In this document: in pieces, positions 45,652-55,047 of the stretch
Position numbering within the stretch: the first letter of the stretch is position 1
Layout of the letters: each line of letters starts with the position of its first letter
Source of the DNA: Roseburia rectibacter
GTDB lineage: Bacteria; Bacillota; Clostridia; Lachnospirales; Lachnospiraceae
Assembly (NCBI RefSeq): GCF_014287515.2
Contig: NZ_CP092473.1
Coordinates: forward strand, 1,949,001 to 2,013,000
Length of the DNA stretch: 64,000 bases
Reading direction: 5' to 3'
Translations under genes and position numbers: made by a program
Notes under the pieces: model-generated
Seen by the model: the letters and a program-made list of their open reading frames with translations, nothing else
Told to the model about the DNA's origin: nothing
Database searches by the model: none

Positions 45652-46725
45652 ATGAAACCAATTTTTTCAATGAACAGTTTTGAGGGATGGAATCTGAGCC
45701 TGCCGCTGATACAGGGAGGCATGGGAGTTGGTGTGAGTTTAAGCGGTCTGGCAGGTGCAGTTGCGGCGGAGGGAGGTATGGGAGTGATCTCCACAGCACA
45801 GATCGGATTTGAAGAACCTGATTTTGTGGGAAATGAAGAAGAATGTAATCTGCGCGGTATCCGGAAACATATTGCCAGGGCAAAAGAATTGTCTGCTGGA
45901 AGAGGAATGGTGGCAGTGAATGTCATGGTTGCATTACAGCAGTACAGAGAACATGTAAAAGAAGCAGTGCGTGCGGGGGCAGATGCTGTGATCTGTGGAG
46001 CAGGGCTTCCAATAGACCTGCCGGAACTGGTAGAAGCGGGGAAGGCAAAGATCGCACCCATTGTATCATCAAGGCGTGCTGCGTCCCTGATCTTAAAAAC
46101 CTGGGATAAGAAATACGGCAGAACAGCAGATTTTATTGTTGCTGAGGGACCAGAAGCAGGCGGCCATCTGGGATTTTCAAGAGAACAACTTGAGGACATT
46201 CCCAAAATCCGTTTTGCGGAAGAACTGACTGCGATCATGGAAGAAAAGAAACAGTATGAGGAGAAATACCATAAACAGATCCCTGTTTTTGCGGCAGGTG
46301 GGATCTGGGATGCAGCCGACGCAAAACGAATCGCAGAAATCGGGGCAGATGGTATTCAGGCAGCGACAAGATTTGTTGCAACAAAAGAATGTGATGCGTC
46401 TTTAGAATACAAGAATGCTTATGTGACAGCAGAAGAGTCGGACGTAAAAATTATCAAAAGTCCGGTCGGCATGCCGGGACGTGCATTGAATAATGCGTTT
46501 GTCCAGAAAACAGAAAATACGGCACAGCGGGTGGAACGCTGTTATCATTGTATTAAAAACTGCAAACCTGCGCAGATTCCATACTGCATTACACAGGCAT
46601 TGATCCGTGCCGTACATGGAGATATCGAAAACGGGCTTGTATTTTGCGGTTCAAATGTTGGAAAAATAGAACGGATTTCGACGGTTAAGGAAGTAATAGA
46701 GGATTTAATGTATGAAAAGGTGTAA
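45652..46725 (+). CDS. FMN-dependent nitronate monooxygenase / FabK-like enoyl-ACP reductase family protein
   Basis: A 357-residue TIM-barrel flavoprotein. N-terminal LPLIQGGMGVGVSLSGLAGA, then GAGLPIDLPEL, VAEGPEAGGHLGF and FAAGGIWDAADAKRIAE form the FMN site shared by nitronate monooxygenases and FabK. The C-terminus has a Cys-rich segment (RCYHCIKNCKPAQIPYC) not found in classical FabK, hinting at a metal or iron-sulfur site. No fab genes are nearby, so I favour the nitronate monooxygenase-like group over FabK. Confidence 0.82.
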   Translation: MKPIFSMNSFEGWNLSLPLIQGGMGVGVSLSGLAGAVAAEGGMGVISTAQIGFEEPDFVGNEEECNLRGIRKHIARAKELSAGRGMVAVNVMVALQQYREHVKEAVRAGADAVICGAGLPIDLPELVEAGKAKIAPIVSSRRAASLILKTWDKKYGRTADFIVAEGPEAGGHLGFSREQLEDIPKIRFAEELTAIMEEKKQYEEKYHKQIPVFAAGGIWDAADAKRIAEIGADGIQAATRFVATKECDASLEYKNAYVTAEESDVKIIKSPVGMPGRALNNAFVQKTENTAQRVERCYHCIKNCKPAQIPYCITQALIRAVHGDIENGLVFCGSNVGKIERISTVKEVIEDLMYEKV

Positions 46726-46813
46726 ATGTGCCATGAAAACAGGAAAAAATATGACACAGAATTGTGTAAATTGTTCATATTTTTAAAAAAATAAAAAAAG
46801 TTCAAAAAAAGAC

Positions 46814-46841
46814 TTGCAAATAAAAAAAAGCATGCTATAAT
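46814..46841 (+). promoter_or_regulatory. Promoter of the tRNA-Glu cluster
   Basis: TTGCAA (46814-46819), a 16-base spacer and TATAAT (46836-46841), 12 bases before the first tRNA. Confidence 0.75.
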
Positions 46842-46853
46842 AAGTATCAGTTC

Positions 46854-46925
46854 GGCTCGTTGGTCAAGCGGTTAAGACGCCGCCCTCTCACGGCGGAAAC
46901 AGGGGTTCGATTCCCCTACGAGCTA
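46854..46925 (+). tRNA. tRNA-Glu (anticodon CUC), copy 1
   Basis: A 72-base cloverleaf. The acceptor stem GGCTCGT/ACGAGCT is fully paired apart from a G1·U72 wobble; discriminator A; anticodon stem CCGCC/GGCGG with loop CTCTCAC, so the anticodon is CTC; T stem AGGGG/CCCCT with TTCGATT. CCA is not encoded. Confidence 0.95.
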
Positions 46926-46959
46926 CTCTGTTTTATAACAGGGATGAACAAATACTTAT

Positions 46960-47031
46960 GGCCCGTTGGTCAAGCGGTTAAGACGCCGCCCTCTCACGGC
47001 GGAAACAGGGGTTCGATTCCCCTACGAGCTA
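46960..47031 (+). tRNA. tRNA-Glu (anticodon CUC), copy 2
   Basis: Same body as copy 1, but the 5' acceptor strand reads GGCCCGT while the 3' strand stays ACGAGCT, leaving a C4·A69 mismatch. It lies 34 bases after copy 1; the spacer is similar to the next one, so the unit repeats every 106 bases. Confidence 0.9.
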
Positions 47032-47065
47032 TTCTGTTTTATAACAGAGATAATCAAATATTTGT

Positions 47066-47137
47066 GGCCCGTTGGTCAAGCGGTTAAGACGCCGCCCTCT
47101 CACGGCGGAAACAGGGGTTCGATTCCCCTACGAGCTA
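47066..47137 (+). tRNA. tRNA-Glu (anticodon CUC), copy 3
   Basis: Identical to copy 2, including the C4·A69 mismatch. The downstream sequence diverges from the repeat unit after the discriminator base region. Confidence 0.9.
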
Positions 47138-47189
47138 CTCACTGTTATTTCGAAAGAGATAAACAGCCCAACCCGAGAAGTTGTCAGTA

Positions 47190-47218
47190 TGCCAGATGGT
47201 GTATTGGCAATTTTTTTT
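47190..47218 (+). terminator. Terminator of the tRNA cluster
   Basis: TGCCA (47190-47194) and TGGCA (47205-47209) pair around a ten-base loop, followed by A and eight T. Confidence 0.65.
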
Positions 47219-47253
47219 GTAATAGGAAATTTCATTGAAATCCCGCAAAAGGC

Positions 47254-47282
47254 TTGCATTTTAGAAAGGAAAGTGTTACATT
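47254..47282 (+). promoter_or_regulatory. Promoter of the rimP-nusA-infB operon
   Basis: TTGCAT (47254-47259), a 17-base spacer and TACATT (47277-47282) with the extended -10 TGT. It lies about 135 bases before rimP. Confidence 0.6.
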
Positions 47283-47307
47283 AATAAATGATAACACGAT
47301 GACTTGA

Positions 47308-47335
47308 TTGAGAGAGGACGAAAGCCCTCTCTCAA
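47308..47335 (+). other. Hairpin in the rimP leader
   Basis: A perfect 10-bp stem (TTGAGAGAGG with CCTCTCTCAA) and an eight-base loop, about 25 bases into the predicted transcript. No T-run, so it is not a standard terminator. It may stabilise the 5' end or bind a regulator. Confidence 0.55.
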
Positions 47336-47418
47336 TTCATGTTTAGGAGCCATGTATTCTGATGAGTGAAAGAATCTGGCAAAAGGAAAACTGAATATGG
47401 AAGAAAGAAGGTGTACAC

Positions 47419-47886
47419 ATGTCAAAACGTGAAACATACGAAACGCGCACCGAAGAACTGATTACTCCGATCTTGGACCGCATGAATTTTGAGCTGGTCG
47501 ATGTGGAGTATGTAAAGGAAGGCGGTACCTGGTACTTGAGAGCCTATATCGATAAGGAAGGCGGCATTACCGTAAATGACTGTGAGGCAGTGGCGCGGGA
47601 GATGAACGAGATTTTAGATAAAGAAGATTTCGTTGAAGATTCCTATGTTTTTGAGGTCAGCTCTCCGGGACTTGGAAGACCGTTAAAAAAAGAAAAGGAT
47701 TATGTCCGCAGCATGGGAAAAGAAGTAGAGATACGAACATACCGTGCGATTAACCGTGAAAAGGAATTTTATGGTATTTTATCTGCATATGATGAAAATA
47801 CCGTGACAATAAAGACAGAGGATGAGACGGAAATGACGTTTGAAAAAAGTGATATTGCGCTGATCCGTCTGGCATTTGATTTTTAA
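47419..47886 (+). CDS. rimP: Ribosome maturation factor RimP
   Basis: Needed for 30S subunit maturation. The 155-residue protein shows the family's LGFELVDVEYVKEG-like start (MNFELVDVEYVKEGGTWYLR), DCEAVAREMNEILD and EVSSPGLGRPLKKEKD. First gene of the nusA operon, as in most bacteria. Confidence 0.96.
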   Translation: MSKRETYETRTEELITPILDRMNFELVDVEYVKEGGTWYLRAYIDKEGGITVNDCEAVAREMNEILDKEDFVEDSYVFEVSSPGLGRPLKKEKDYVRSMGKEVEIRTYRAINREKEFYGILSAYDENTVTIKTEDETEMTFEKSDIALIRLAFDF

Positions 47887-47918
47887 AGATAAACTATAAA
47901 CTAAAGGAGGATTTTAAA

Positions 47919-49127
47919 ATGAGTAATAATGAGTTGTTAGAAGCGTTAAATATATTGGAACAGGAGAAGAATATCAGCAAGGATACATTGCTTGAGGCGA
48001 TTGAAAATTCTCTTGTTACAGCATGCAAGAATCATTTCGGTACATCTGATAATGTAAAGGTATCGATTGATCCGGAAACCTGTGAGTTCCATGTGTTTCA
48101 GGAAAAAACAGTTGTTGAAAATGTAGAAGATCCGGTAGAGCAGATCAGTCTGGTCAATGCTAAAATGATCAATTCCAAATACGAGATCGGCGATGTTGTC
48201 AATATTGAGGTGCAGTCTAAAGAATTTGGCCGTATTGCAACACAGAATGCAAAGAATGTGATCTTACAGAAAATCCGTGAGGAAGAGCGTAAGGTTTTAT
48301 ATGATCAGTATTACAGCATGGAAAAAGATGTTGTGACCGGTGTGGTACAGCGCTACATTGGAAGAAATGTCAGCATTAATTTAGGAAGAGTTGATGCGAT
48401 CTTAACAGAAAATGAACAGGTGAAAGGTGAGGTGTTCCAGCCGACAGAACGTATCAAAGTGTACATTCTGGAAGTTAAGGCTACTTCAAAGGGACCAAAG
48501 GTATTAGTATCAAGAACACATCCGGAACTTGTAAAACGTCTGTTTGAATCTGAGGTTGCTGAAGTCCGCGAGGGTATCGTTGAGATCAAAGCAATCGCCC
48601 GTGAAGCAGGAAGCAGAACAAAGATCGCAGTATGGTCCAATGATCCGGATGTTGATCCGGTTGGCGCATGTGTTGGTATGAACGGTGCCAGAGTTAATGC
48701 AATCGTTGGTGAGCTGCGCGGTGAGAAAATTGATATCATTACCTGGAATGAGAATCCGGCAATGATGATCGAAAATGCATTAAGCCCGGCAAAAGTTATT
48801 TCCGTTATTGCAGATGCTGAAGAAAAATCAGCGAAAGTTGTTGTACCGGATTACCAGCTTTCTCTTGCAATCGGTAAAGAAGGACAGAATGCAAGACTTG
48901 CAGCACGTCTGACAGGATTCAAGATCGACATTAAGAGTGAGACACAGGCGAGAGAGTCAGGTGACTTCCTTGATTATGAGAATGATTACGAGGAAGATGA
49001 GTATTACGATGAGGACGGCGAGTCCTATGAGGATTACGAAGACAGCAGCGCACCGGCAGAAGACAGCTATGAGGCTGACGGAACAGAAGAAAACAATGTT
49101 GAAGCTGACGGAGAGGACAGAGAATAA
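47919..49127 (+). CDS. nusA: Transcription termination/antitermination factor NusA
   Basis: Binds RNA polymerase and nascent RNA. The 402-residue protein has the NusA N-terminal domain, an S1 domain (about 135-200), and two KH domains ([40 protein letters not shown]). The C-terminal tail (about 345-402) is very acidic and Tyr-rich, with no acidic repeats of the E. coli kind. Preceded by AAAGGAGG. Confidence 0.97.
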   Translation: MSNNELLEALNILEQEKNISKDTLLEAIENSLVTACKNHFGTSDNVKVSIDPETCEFHVFQEKTVVENVEDPVEQISLVNAKMINSKYEIGDVVNIEVQSKEFGRIATQNAKNVILQKIREEERKVLYDQYYSMEKDVVTGVVQRYIGRNVSINLGRVDAILTENEQVKGEVFQPTERIKVYILEVKATSKGPKVLVSRTHPELVKRLFESEVAEVREGIVEIKAIAREAGSRTKIAVWSNDPDVDPVGACVGMNGARVNAIVGELRGEKIDIITWNENPAMMIENALSPAKVISVIADAEEKSAKVVVPDYQLSLAIGKEGQNARLAARLTGFKIDIKSETQARESGDFLDYENDYEEDEYYDEDGESYEDYEDSSAPAEDSYEADGTEENNVEADGEDRE

Positions 49128-49142
49128 GAGGTATTAAGAAGA

Positions 49143-49433
49143 ATGTCAAATAAAAAGATTCCGATGAGGCAGTGTGTCGGCTGTCATGAAATGAAAGCCA
49201 AAAGAGATATGATCCGTGTGATCAAAACAGCGCCGACGGAAGAAGGGGAAACGGAGATCATTTTAGATGCGACTGGAAGAAAGAACGGAAGAGGTGCTTA
49301 TATCTGTCCGAACCGTGAATGTCTTGCAATGGCGATAAAGAATAAAGGGTTAGAACGATCATTTAAAATGCCGATCCCAAAAGATGTATATGAAACGCTG
49401 ACAAAGGAGATGGAACAGCTTGAAACCAGATAG
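49143..49433 (+). CDS. rnpM: YlxR-family RNA-binding protein (RnpM)
   Basis: A 96-residue protein with the YlxR signature (MRQCVGCHEMKAKRDMIRV; GRKNGRGAYICPNRECL). In B. subtilis this family binds RNase P RNA and is called RnpM. It overlaps the next gene by 14 bases. Position nusA-ylxR-ylxQ-infB is conserved. Confidence 0.92.
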   Translation: MSNKKIPMRQCVGCHEMKAKRDMIRVIKTAPTEEGETEIILDATGRKNGRGAYICPNRECLAMAIKNKGLERSFKMPIPKDVYETLTKEMEQLETR

Positions 49434-49752
49434 AGTGTTATCTATGCTAGGAATTGCCGCAAAGGCCGGCAGTGTGGTGAGCGGAGAATTTTCTACGGAA
49501 AAGGCGGTAAAAGAGGGCAGGGCATACCTTGTCATCGTTGCACAGGATGCGTCAGACAATACAAAGAAAATGTTTCGCAATATGACAGAGTTTTATCAGG
49601 TGCCAATGTATGAATATTCAGATAAAGAAATGCTTGGGCATTTCATTGGAAAAGAATTTCGTGCGTCGCTTGCAGTCACGAACGAGGGACTGTCGCACTC
49701 GATAGAAGAGAGACTGAAACAACAATCACAACTGAATAGTGGGAGGAATTAA
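49420..49752 (+). CDS. L7Ae-family ribosomal-like protein YlxQ
   Basis: A 110-residue L7Ae/L30e-fold protein (LSMLGIAAKAGSVVSGEFST; AYLVIVAQDASDNTKKMF) thought to bind kink-turn RNA. The start is TTG at 49420, nine bases from AAGGAG and inside the end of the previous gene; no ATG fits. Confidence 0.88.
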   Translation: MKPDRVLSMLGIAAKAGSVVSGEFSTEKAVKEGRAYLVIVAQDASDNTKKMFRNMTEFYQVPMYEYSDKEMLGHFIGKEFRASLAVTNEGLSHSIEERLKQQSQLNSGRN

Positions 49753-49757
49753 GATAA

Positions 49758-52697
49758 ATGGCAAAAATGAGAGTATATGACCTTGCAAAAGAATTAGGAA
49801 TAGAGAGTAAACAGATTATAGAGACATTAAATACGACAGAATATGCAGTAAAAGCAGCTTCAAGCAATGTGGATGATCCGGCACAGGAGATTGTGAGAAA
49901 GAAGTTCGGGAAATCTGCTGCACCGGAGAAAAAGGCGCAGAACAAAGAAAATGCACCGGAAAATAAACCGGCAGATAATAAGGCAGCTGCACCGGAAAAT
50001 AAACCGGTACAGAAACCGCAGGCAAATGAACAGACAAAATCAGCAGAAAATGCAGAGCAGCGTCCGAAGAAAAAATCAAGCATTACTGCTGTATTCAATG
50101 CACAGTACAGTAAACAGGGCAATAACCGCGGTGGTAATAACAACAGACGTCCGGGCAATGGCGACAGACGTCCGGGTAATGGTGAACGCCGTCCGCAGGG
50201 ACAGAACCAGAACCGTGGCAATGCGCAGGCAAGACCGACATCCGGTTATGATGTGAGAAAAGCATTTGAGCGTGCGATCAACCCGGAGGCTGCAAAGGCA
50301 GCAGAAGAGGCAGAACGTCTTGCAGCAGCAAAAGCAGCAGAGTTAAAGGCACAGAGAGATGCTAAACCGGCAGCTGAAGAACCGAAAAAACCGGTTGAGA
50401 CTGTACAGGTACAGACTCCGAGAGAAAATGTATATGCACAGAATCCGGAATACCGTCCGCAGAATAATGATCGTCGTCAGGGAAATAATAATGACAGACG
50501 CGACCGTAATAACAATGGTCAGCGCCGTCCACAGGGAGACGGAAGAAACCAGAGAAACAATGGTGACAGACCACAGCGTCCATACGGTGACAGAAACGGA
50601 AGAAATGACGGACAGCGTCCATACCAGAACAATGGCAGACCGGGACAGGGTCAGGGCGACAGAAATAATAACAGAAACAATGGCTTCCGTGGCGGAAATA
50701 ACGGTGGCGGCAGACTTGACCGTGAGATCGACCGTTTCAATAAAGAGGCAGCGGCAGCAGCTCCGGAAGAATTAAGAGGAAAAGAATCGAGAGAGCGTGA
50801 TAAAGACAGAAACAAAAACGCAAGACAGCGTAATGATTATGATGCACTTGGCGGAAAGAAACAGGAACGTTTTATCAATCTTGAGAAGAATGGCGGCAAG
50901 AAGAAACCGCAGCAGCAGCCAAAACAGCAGCCGGAAGAGGATGCAATCCGTACACTTGTTCTCCCAGAGAAACTTACGATCAGAGAATTAGCTGACAAGA
51001 TGAAAGTACAGCCATCTGTCATCGTAAAGAAGCTGTTCTTAAAAGGAACAATGGTTACTGTGAATCAGGAAGTAGATTACGAGCAGGCAGAAGAAATCGC
51101 ATTAGAGTTTAACTGTATCTGTGAACCGGAGGAAAAAGTCGATGTGATCGCTGAACTCTTAAAAGAGGAAGATGATCCGGAAGATACTTTAGTAGCACGT
51201 CCACCAGTTGTCTGTGTTATGGGTCACGTTGACCATGGTAAAACATCTTTACTGGATGCAATCCGTTCTACCCGTGTGACAGACAGAGAAGCGGGCGGTA
51301 TCACACAGCATATCGGTGCGTCTGTGGTATCTATCAATGGACAGAATATTACATTCTTAGATACACCGGGACATGAGGCATTTACCGCAATGCGTATGCG
51401 TGGTGCAAATTCTACTGATATTGCAATCTTAGTTGTAGCAGCAGATGATGGTGTTATGCCACAGACTGTAGAGGCGATCAACCATGCAAAGGCAGCAGGA
51501 GTTGAGATCATTGTTGCAATCAACAAGATCGATAAACCAAGTGCAAACATCGAGCGTGTAAAACAGGAGTTATCCGAATATGAGCTTATTCCGGAAGACT
51601 GGGGTGGAAGCACGATCTTCTGTCCGGTATCCGCACATACAAAAGAGGGTATCGACAACCTGCTTGAGATGATCCTTTTAACAGCAGAAGTGCTTGAGTT
51701 AAAAGCAAATCCAAAGCGTAATGCAAGAGGTCTTGTCATTGAAGCACAGCTTGATAAAGGACGCGGTGCTGTTGCAACTGTTCTGGTACAGAAAGGTACT
51801 TTAAAAGTTGGTCAGCCGGTAGCATGCGGAAGCTGCTATGGTAAAGTCCGTGCGATGATCGATGATCAGGGAAGACGTGTCAAAGAGGCTGGTCCTTCCA
51901 TGCCGGTTGAGATTTTAGGTTTATCTTCTGTTCCGGAAGCAGGCGAGACATTCGTTGCAATGGATACAGAGAAAGAAGCAAGAGCATTTGCAGAGACCTA
52001 TATTTCCGAGGGCAAGAACCGTCTGATCGAAGATACAAAAGCAAAGATGTCCTTAGACGATCTGTTTTCACAGATCCAGTCCGGAAATGTCAAAGAACTC
52101 GATATCATCGTGAAAGCCGATGTACAGGGTTCTGTGGAGGCAGTAAAACAGAGTCTTGTAAAACTGTCGAACGAAGAAGTAGTTGTAAAAGTCATTCATG
52201 GTGGTGTTGGTGCGATCAACGAGTCTGATGTCAGCCTTGCATCTGCATCGAATGCGATCATCATCGGATTTAACGTTCGTCCGGATCCGACTGCAAAACT
52301 TACTGCAGATAAAGAAAATGTAGATATCCGTCTCTATAAAGTCATCTACAATGCGATCGAGGATGTAGAGGCAGCAATGAAGGGAATGTTAGACCCGGTA
52401 TACGAGGAGAAAGTCTTAGGCCACGCAGAGATCCGTCAGATCTTCAAGGCTTCCGGAGTTGGAAATATCGCAGGTTCTTATGTGCTTGACGGTATGTTCC
52501 AGAGAGGATGTAAAGTTCGTATTTCCCGTGAGGGTGAGCAGATCTTTGAGGGTGATTTAGCTTCCTTAAAGAGATTTAAAGATGATGTGAAAGAAGTAAA
52601 AGCAGGATTTGAGTGCGGTCTTGTATTTGAAGGCTTTGGAGATTTCCAGGAATTAGATATCGTAGAAGCGTATACAATGGTTGAGGTACCGCGCTAA
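49758..52697 (+). CDS. infB: Translation initiation factor IF-2
   Basis: GTPase that places initiator tRNA. The 979-residue protein has a short IF2_N helix ([20 protein letters not shown]), a disordered region of about 270 residues rich in Asn, Arg, Gly and Gln (roughly 110-380), a second IF2_N motif ([20 protein letters not shown]), the G domain ([21 protein letters not shown]) and C-terminal domains. Longer than the 700-residue B. subtilis protein because of the disordered part. Confidence 0.97.
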   Translation: MAKMRVYDLAKELGIESKQIIETLNTTEYAVKAASSNVDDPAQEIVRKKFGKSAAPEKKAQNKENAPENKPADNKAAAPENKPVQKPQANEQTKSAENAEQRPKKKSSITAVFNAQYSKQGNNRGGNNNRRPGNGDRRPGNGERRPQGQNQNRGNAQARPTSGYDVRKAFERAINPEAAKAAEEAERLAAAKAAELKAQRDAKPAAEEPKKPVETVQVQTPRENVYAQNPEYRPQNNDRRQGNNNDRRDRNNNGQRRPQGDGRNQRNNGDRPQRPYGDRNGRNDGQRPYQNNGRPGQGQGDRNNNRNNGFRGGNNGGGRLDREIDRFNKEAAAAAPEELRGKESRERDKDRNKNARQRNDYDALGGKKQERFINLEKNGGKKKPQQQPKQQPEEDAIRTLVLPEKLTIRELADKMKVQPSVIVKKLFLKGTMVTVNQEVDYEQAEEIALEFNCICEPEEKVDVIAELLKEEDDPEDTLVARPPVVCVMGHVDHGKTSLLDAIRSTRVTDREAGGITQHIGASVVSINGQNITFLDTPGHEAFTAMRMRGANSTDIAILVVAADDGVMPQTVEAINHAKAAGVEIIVAINKIDKPSANIERVKQELSEYELIPEDWGGSTIFCPVSAHTKEGIDNLLEMILLTAEVLELKANPKRNARGLVIEAQLDKGRGAVATVLVQKGTLKVGQPVACGSCYGKVRAMIDDQGRRVKEAGPSMPVEILGLSSVPEAGETFVAMDTEKEARAFAETYISEGKNRLIEDTKAKMSLDDLFSQIQSGNVKELDIIVKADVQGSVEAVKQSLVKLSNEEVVVKVIHGGVGAINESDVSLASASNAIIIGFNVRPDPTAKLTADKENVDIRLYKVIYNAIEDVEAAMKGMLDPVYEEKVLGHAEIRQIFKASGVGNIAGSYVLDGMFQRGCKVRISREGEQIFEGDLASLKRFKDDVKEVKAGFECGLVFEGFGDFQELDIVEAYTMVEVPR

Positions 52698-52709
52698 AAG
52701 AGGATTGAT

Positions 52710-53105
52710 ATGAGAAAAAACAGTATTAAAAATACCAGGATCAATGGTGAAGTGCAGCGTGAACTTTCCAATATTATCCGCGGGGAGATCAAAGACCCGC
52801 GGATCAATCCGCTGACAAGCGTTGTTGCAGTGGAAGTTGCACCGGATTTAAAGACATGCAAAGCATATATCAGCGTTTTAGGAGATGAGGAATCCCAGGC
52901 AAAAACGCTGGCAGGATTAAAGAGTGCCGAAGGATTTATCCGCAGCAAACTTGCAAAAACAGTCAATCTGCGCAATACACCGGAGATCCGTTTTGTATTA
53001 GACCAGTCAATCGAGTATGGCGTAAAAATGTCTAAGATGATCGACGAGGTTACAAAAGATATCAGAGATGATAACGAGGAAGAAACAGATACAAACAATG
53101 ATTAA
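52710..53105 (+). CDS. rbfA: Ribosome-binding factor A
   Basis: 30S maturation factor. The 131-residue KH-fold protein (RINGEVQRELSNIIRGEIKD; VVAVEVAPDLKTCKAYISV; RNTPEIRFVLDQSIEYG) ends in an acidic tail (DDNEEETDTNND). It is 12 bases after infB with an AGAGGA site. Confidence 0.96.
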   Translation: MRKNSIKNTRINGEVQRELSNIIRGEIKDPRINPLTSVVAVEVAPDLKTCKAYISVLGDEESQAKTLAGLKSAEGFIRSKLAKTVNLRNTPEIRFVLDQSIEYGVKMSKMIDEVTKDIRDDNEEETDTNND

Positions 53106-53143
53106 GATGCACAGATCATGTGTATTTGGGGATGGAGGAGAAA

Positions 53144-54097
53144 ATGAAAAGTCTTGATGAACTTTTCCAGGGAGTGAAAACAGTTGCCATTGCAGGCCAT
53201 GTAAGACCGGATGGAGACTGTGTCGGTTCCTGCCTTGCAACTTATAATTATATCACAACCTATTATCCACAGATAGAAGTCAGCCTGTATCTGCAGCCGA
53301 TTCCCAATATTTTCAAGTTTATGAAAAATTCAGATAAGATCATAAGCGACTGTACTGCGGATACAAGTTATGACCTGTTTATCGCACAGGACTGTGGTGA
53401 TCTCGGAAGACTTGGGGATGCGGCAAAATATTTTGAACATGCGAAAAAAACAGCATGTATCGATCATCATATCAGCAATCAGAGCTTTGCAGATGAAAAT
53501 TATATTTTCCCGCAGGCAAGTTCTACATCAGAGCTTGTATTTGAACTGATTCCGAGAGAACGGCTGAATAAGGAAATCGCAGAGTGCATTTATACCGGGA
53601 TCATTCATGATACCGGTGTGTTCCAGTACTCCTGCACATCGGCAAAAACGATGGAAGCAGCAGGTGTTCTGATGGGACTGGGAATAGATTTCCCGAAGAT
53701 CGTGGATCAGACATTTTTTACGAAGACTTATGAGCAGAACCGTATTATGGGACTTGCGTTAGTCAAAAGTAAGCTGCATCTGGATGGAAAATGCATTTCA
53801 AGCATCATTACTGCGGAAGAAATGAAAGAATATGACGTATTGCCGAAACATTTAGATGGAATCGTCAGTCAGCTCCGCGTGACAAAAGATGTGGAAGTGG
53901 CAGTATTTTTATACCAGACAGATGAGGAAAATTATAAAGTCAGCACCCGGTCTGCAAGTTATGTGGATGTTGCAAAGATCGCTGCAAAATACGGTGGTGG
54001 CGGGCATGTCAGGGCAGCCGGTTTTTCTGTGACAGGAGATCCGGATGTACGGCTGAATGAAATCATTGCAGATATTAAAGAACAGATCACAGATTGA
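53144..54097 (+). CDS. nrnA: DHH/DHHA1 bifunctional oligoribonuclease/PAP phosphatase NrnA
   Basis: Degrades short RNA and possibly pAp. The start at 53144 (MKSLDELFQGVKTVA) follows GGAGG. The 318-residue protein has DHH-family motifs (GHVRPDGDCVGS; IAQDCGD; DHHISN) and the C-terminal DHHA1 glycine motif (YGGGGHVRAAGF). The location between rbfA and truB is common in Firmicutes. Confidence 0.94.
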   Translation: MKSLDELFQGVKTVAIAGHVRPDGDCVGSCLATYNYITTYYPQIEVSLYLQPIPNIFKFMKNSDKIISDCTADTSYDLFIAQDCGDLGRLGDAAKYFEHAKKTACIDHHISNQSFADENYIFPQASSTSELVFELIPRERLNKEIAECIYTGIIHDTGVFQYSCTSAKTMEAAGVLMGLGIDFPKIVDQTFFTKTYEQNRIMGLALVKSKLHLDGKCISSIITAEEMKEYDVLPKHLDGIVSQLRVTKDVEVAVFLYQTDEENYKVSTRSASYVDVAKIAAKYGGGGHVRAAGFSVTGDPDVRLNEIIADIKEQITD

Positions 54098-54111
54098 TTT
54101 TGGGGAAATTT

Positions 54112-55047
54112 ATGATTAACGGAATTATCAATGTATACAAAGAAAAAGGATATACATCCTTTGATGTGGTCGCAAAATTAAGAGGCATTTTAAAAACAAG
54201 GAAAATCGGACACACAGGGACACTCGATCCGGATGCGGAGGGAGTGCTTCCTGTGTGTCTTGGTAAGGCAACAAAAGTCTGCGACCTTTTGACGGATAAA
54301 AATAAAGAATACGTTGCTGTGATGCTGCTTGGAAAAGTGACAGATACGCAGGACGTCACCGGAACTGTTTTAGAGGAACATCCGGTAGAAGTAAGTGAAG
54401 AACAGGTAAAAGAAGCGGTTCTTTCTTTTGCGGGAGACTACATGCAGGTGCCTCCAATGTATTCTGCATTAAAAGTAAACGGCAAGAAGCTGTGTGATCT
54501 GGCAAGAAGCGGTGTAACTGTGGAACGTCAGGCGAGACCGGTTCAGATTTATTCGATAGAGATCATCAAAATGGAACTGCCGAGAGTCTGCATGCGTGTG
54601 CGCTGTTCGAAAGGAACTTATATCAGAACGTTATGTCAGGATATCGGTGAAAAACTTTCCTGCGGAGCATGTATGGAATCACTTTTGCGGACAAAAGTAT
54701 CTGAGTTTTGTGTACAGGATGCATTGCGGCTCTCAGAGATTGAGGAGCGTGTCAAAAAAGCAGTAGGACAGACAGCACCGGAGCAGTGGGAAGCAGGGAT
54801 GTTTGACTTTATTTATACGGTTGATTCCGTATTTTTACAGTATAAAAAAGCGGTGATCTGCAGAGAATGGAACAAACTGTTATATAACGGAAACCGGATA
54901 AAAAAAGACATGTTTGTTTCCTATCAGAGTAAATGGGAACAGCAGCCGATCCGTATTTATGATGAGGAAGGGCGTTTTATCGGAATTTATGAGTACTCAG
55001 ATATACAGGGGGATTATAAACCGGTAAAACTGTTTATGGAAGCATGA
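54112..55047 (+). CDS. truB: tRNA pseudouridine(55) synthase
   Basis: Forms pseudouridine 55 in the T loop. The start at 54112 (MINGIINVYKEKGYTSF) follows TTGGGGAAA; an upstream TTG overlaps nrnA. The 311-residue protein has the catalytic Asp in KIGHTGTLDPDAEGVLPV and CSKGTYIRTLCQDIG. The stop overlaps the ribF start as ATGA. Confidence 0.96.
   Translation: MINGIINVYKEKGYTSFDVVAKLRGILKTRKIGHTGTLDPDAEGVLPVCLGKATKVCDLLTDKNKEYVAVMLLGKVTDTQDVTGTVLEEHPVEVSEEQVKEAVLSFAGDYMQVPPMYSALKVNGKKLCDLARSGVTVERQARPVQIYSIEIIKMELPRVCMRVRCSKGTYIRTLCQDIGEKLSCGACMESLLRTKVSEFCVQDALRLSEIEERVKKAVGQTAPEQWEAGMFDFIYTVDSVFLQYKKAVICREWNKLLYNGNRIKKDMFVSYQSKWEQQPIRIYDEEGRFIGIYEYSDIQGDYKPVKLFMEA

Noticed and set aside
46860..47284. 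Open frames of 70-90 codons across the tRNA cluster
   Set aside because: They are translations of the three tRNA genes and spacers; the repeated peptide is a result of the tandem tRNAs.
49676..50221. 181-codon minus-strand frame over infB
   Set aside because: Complement of a low-complexity Asn/Arg/Gly region; no independent coding evidence.
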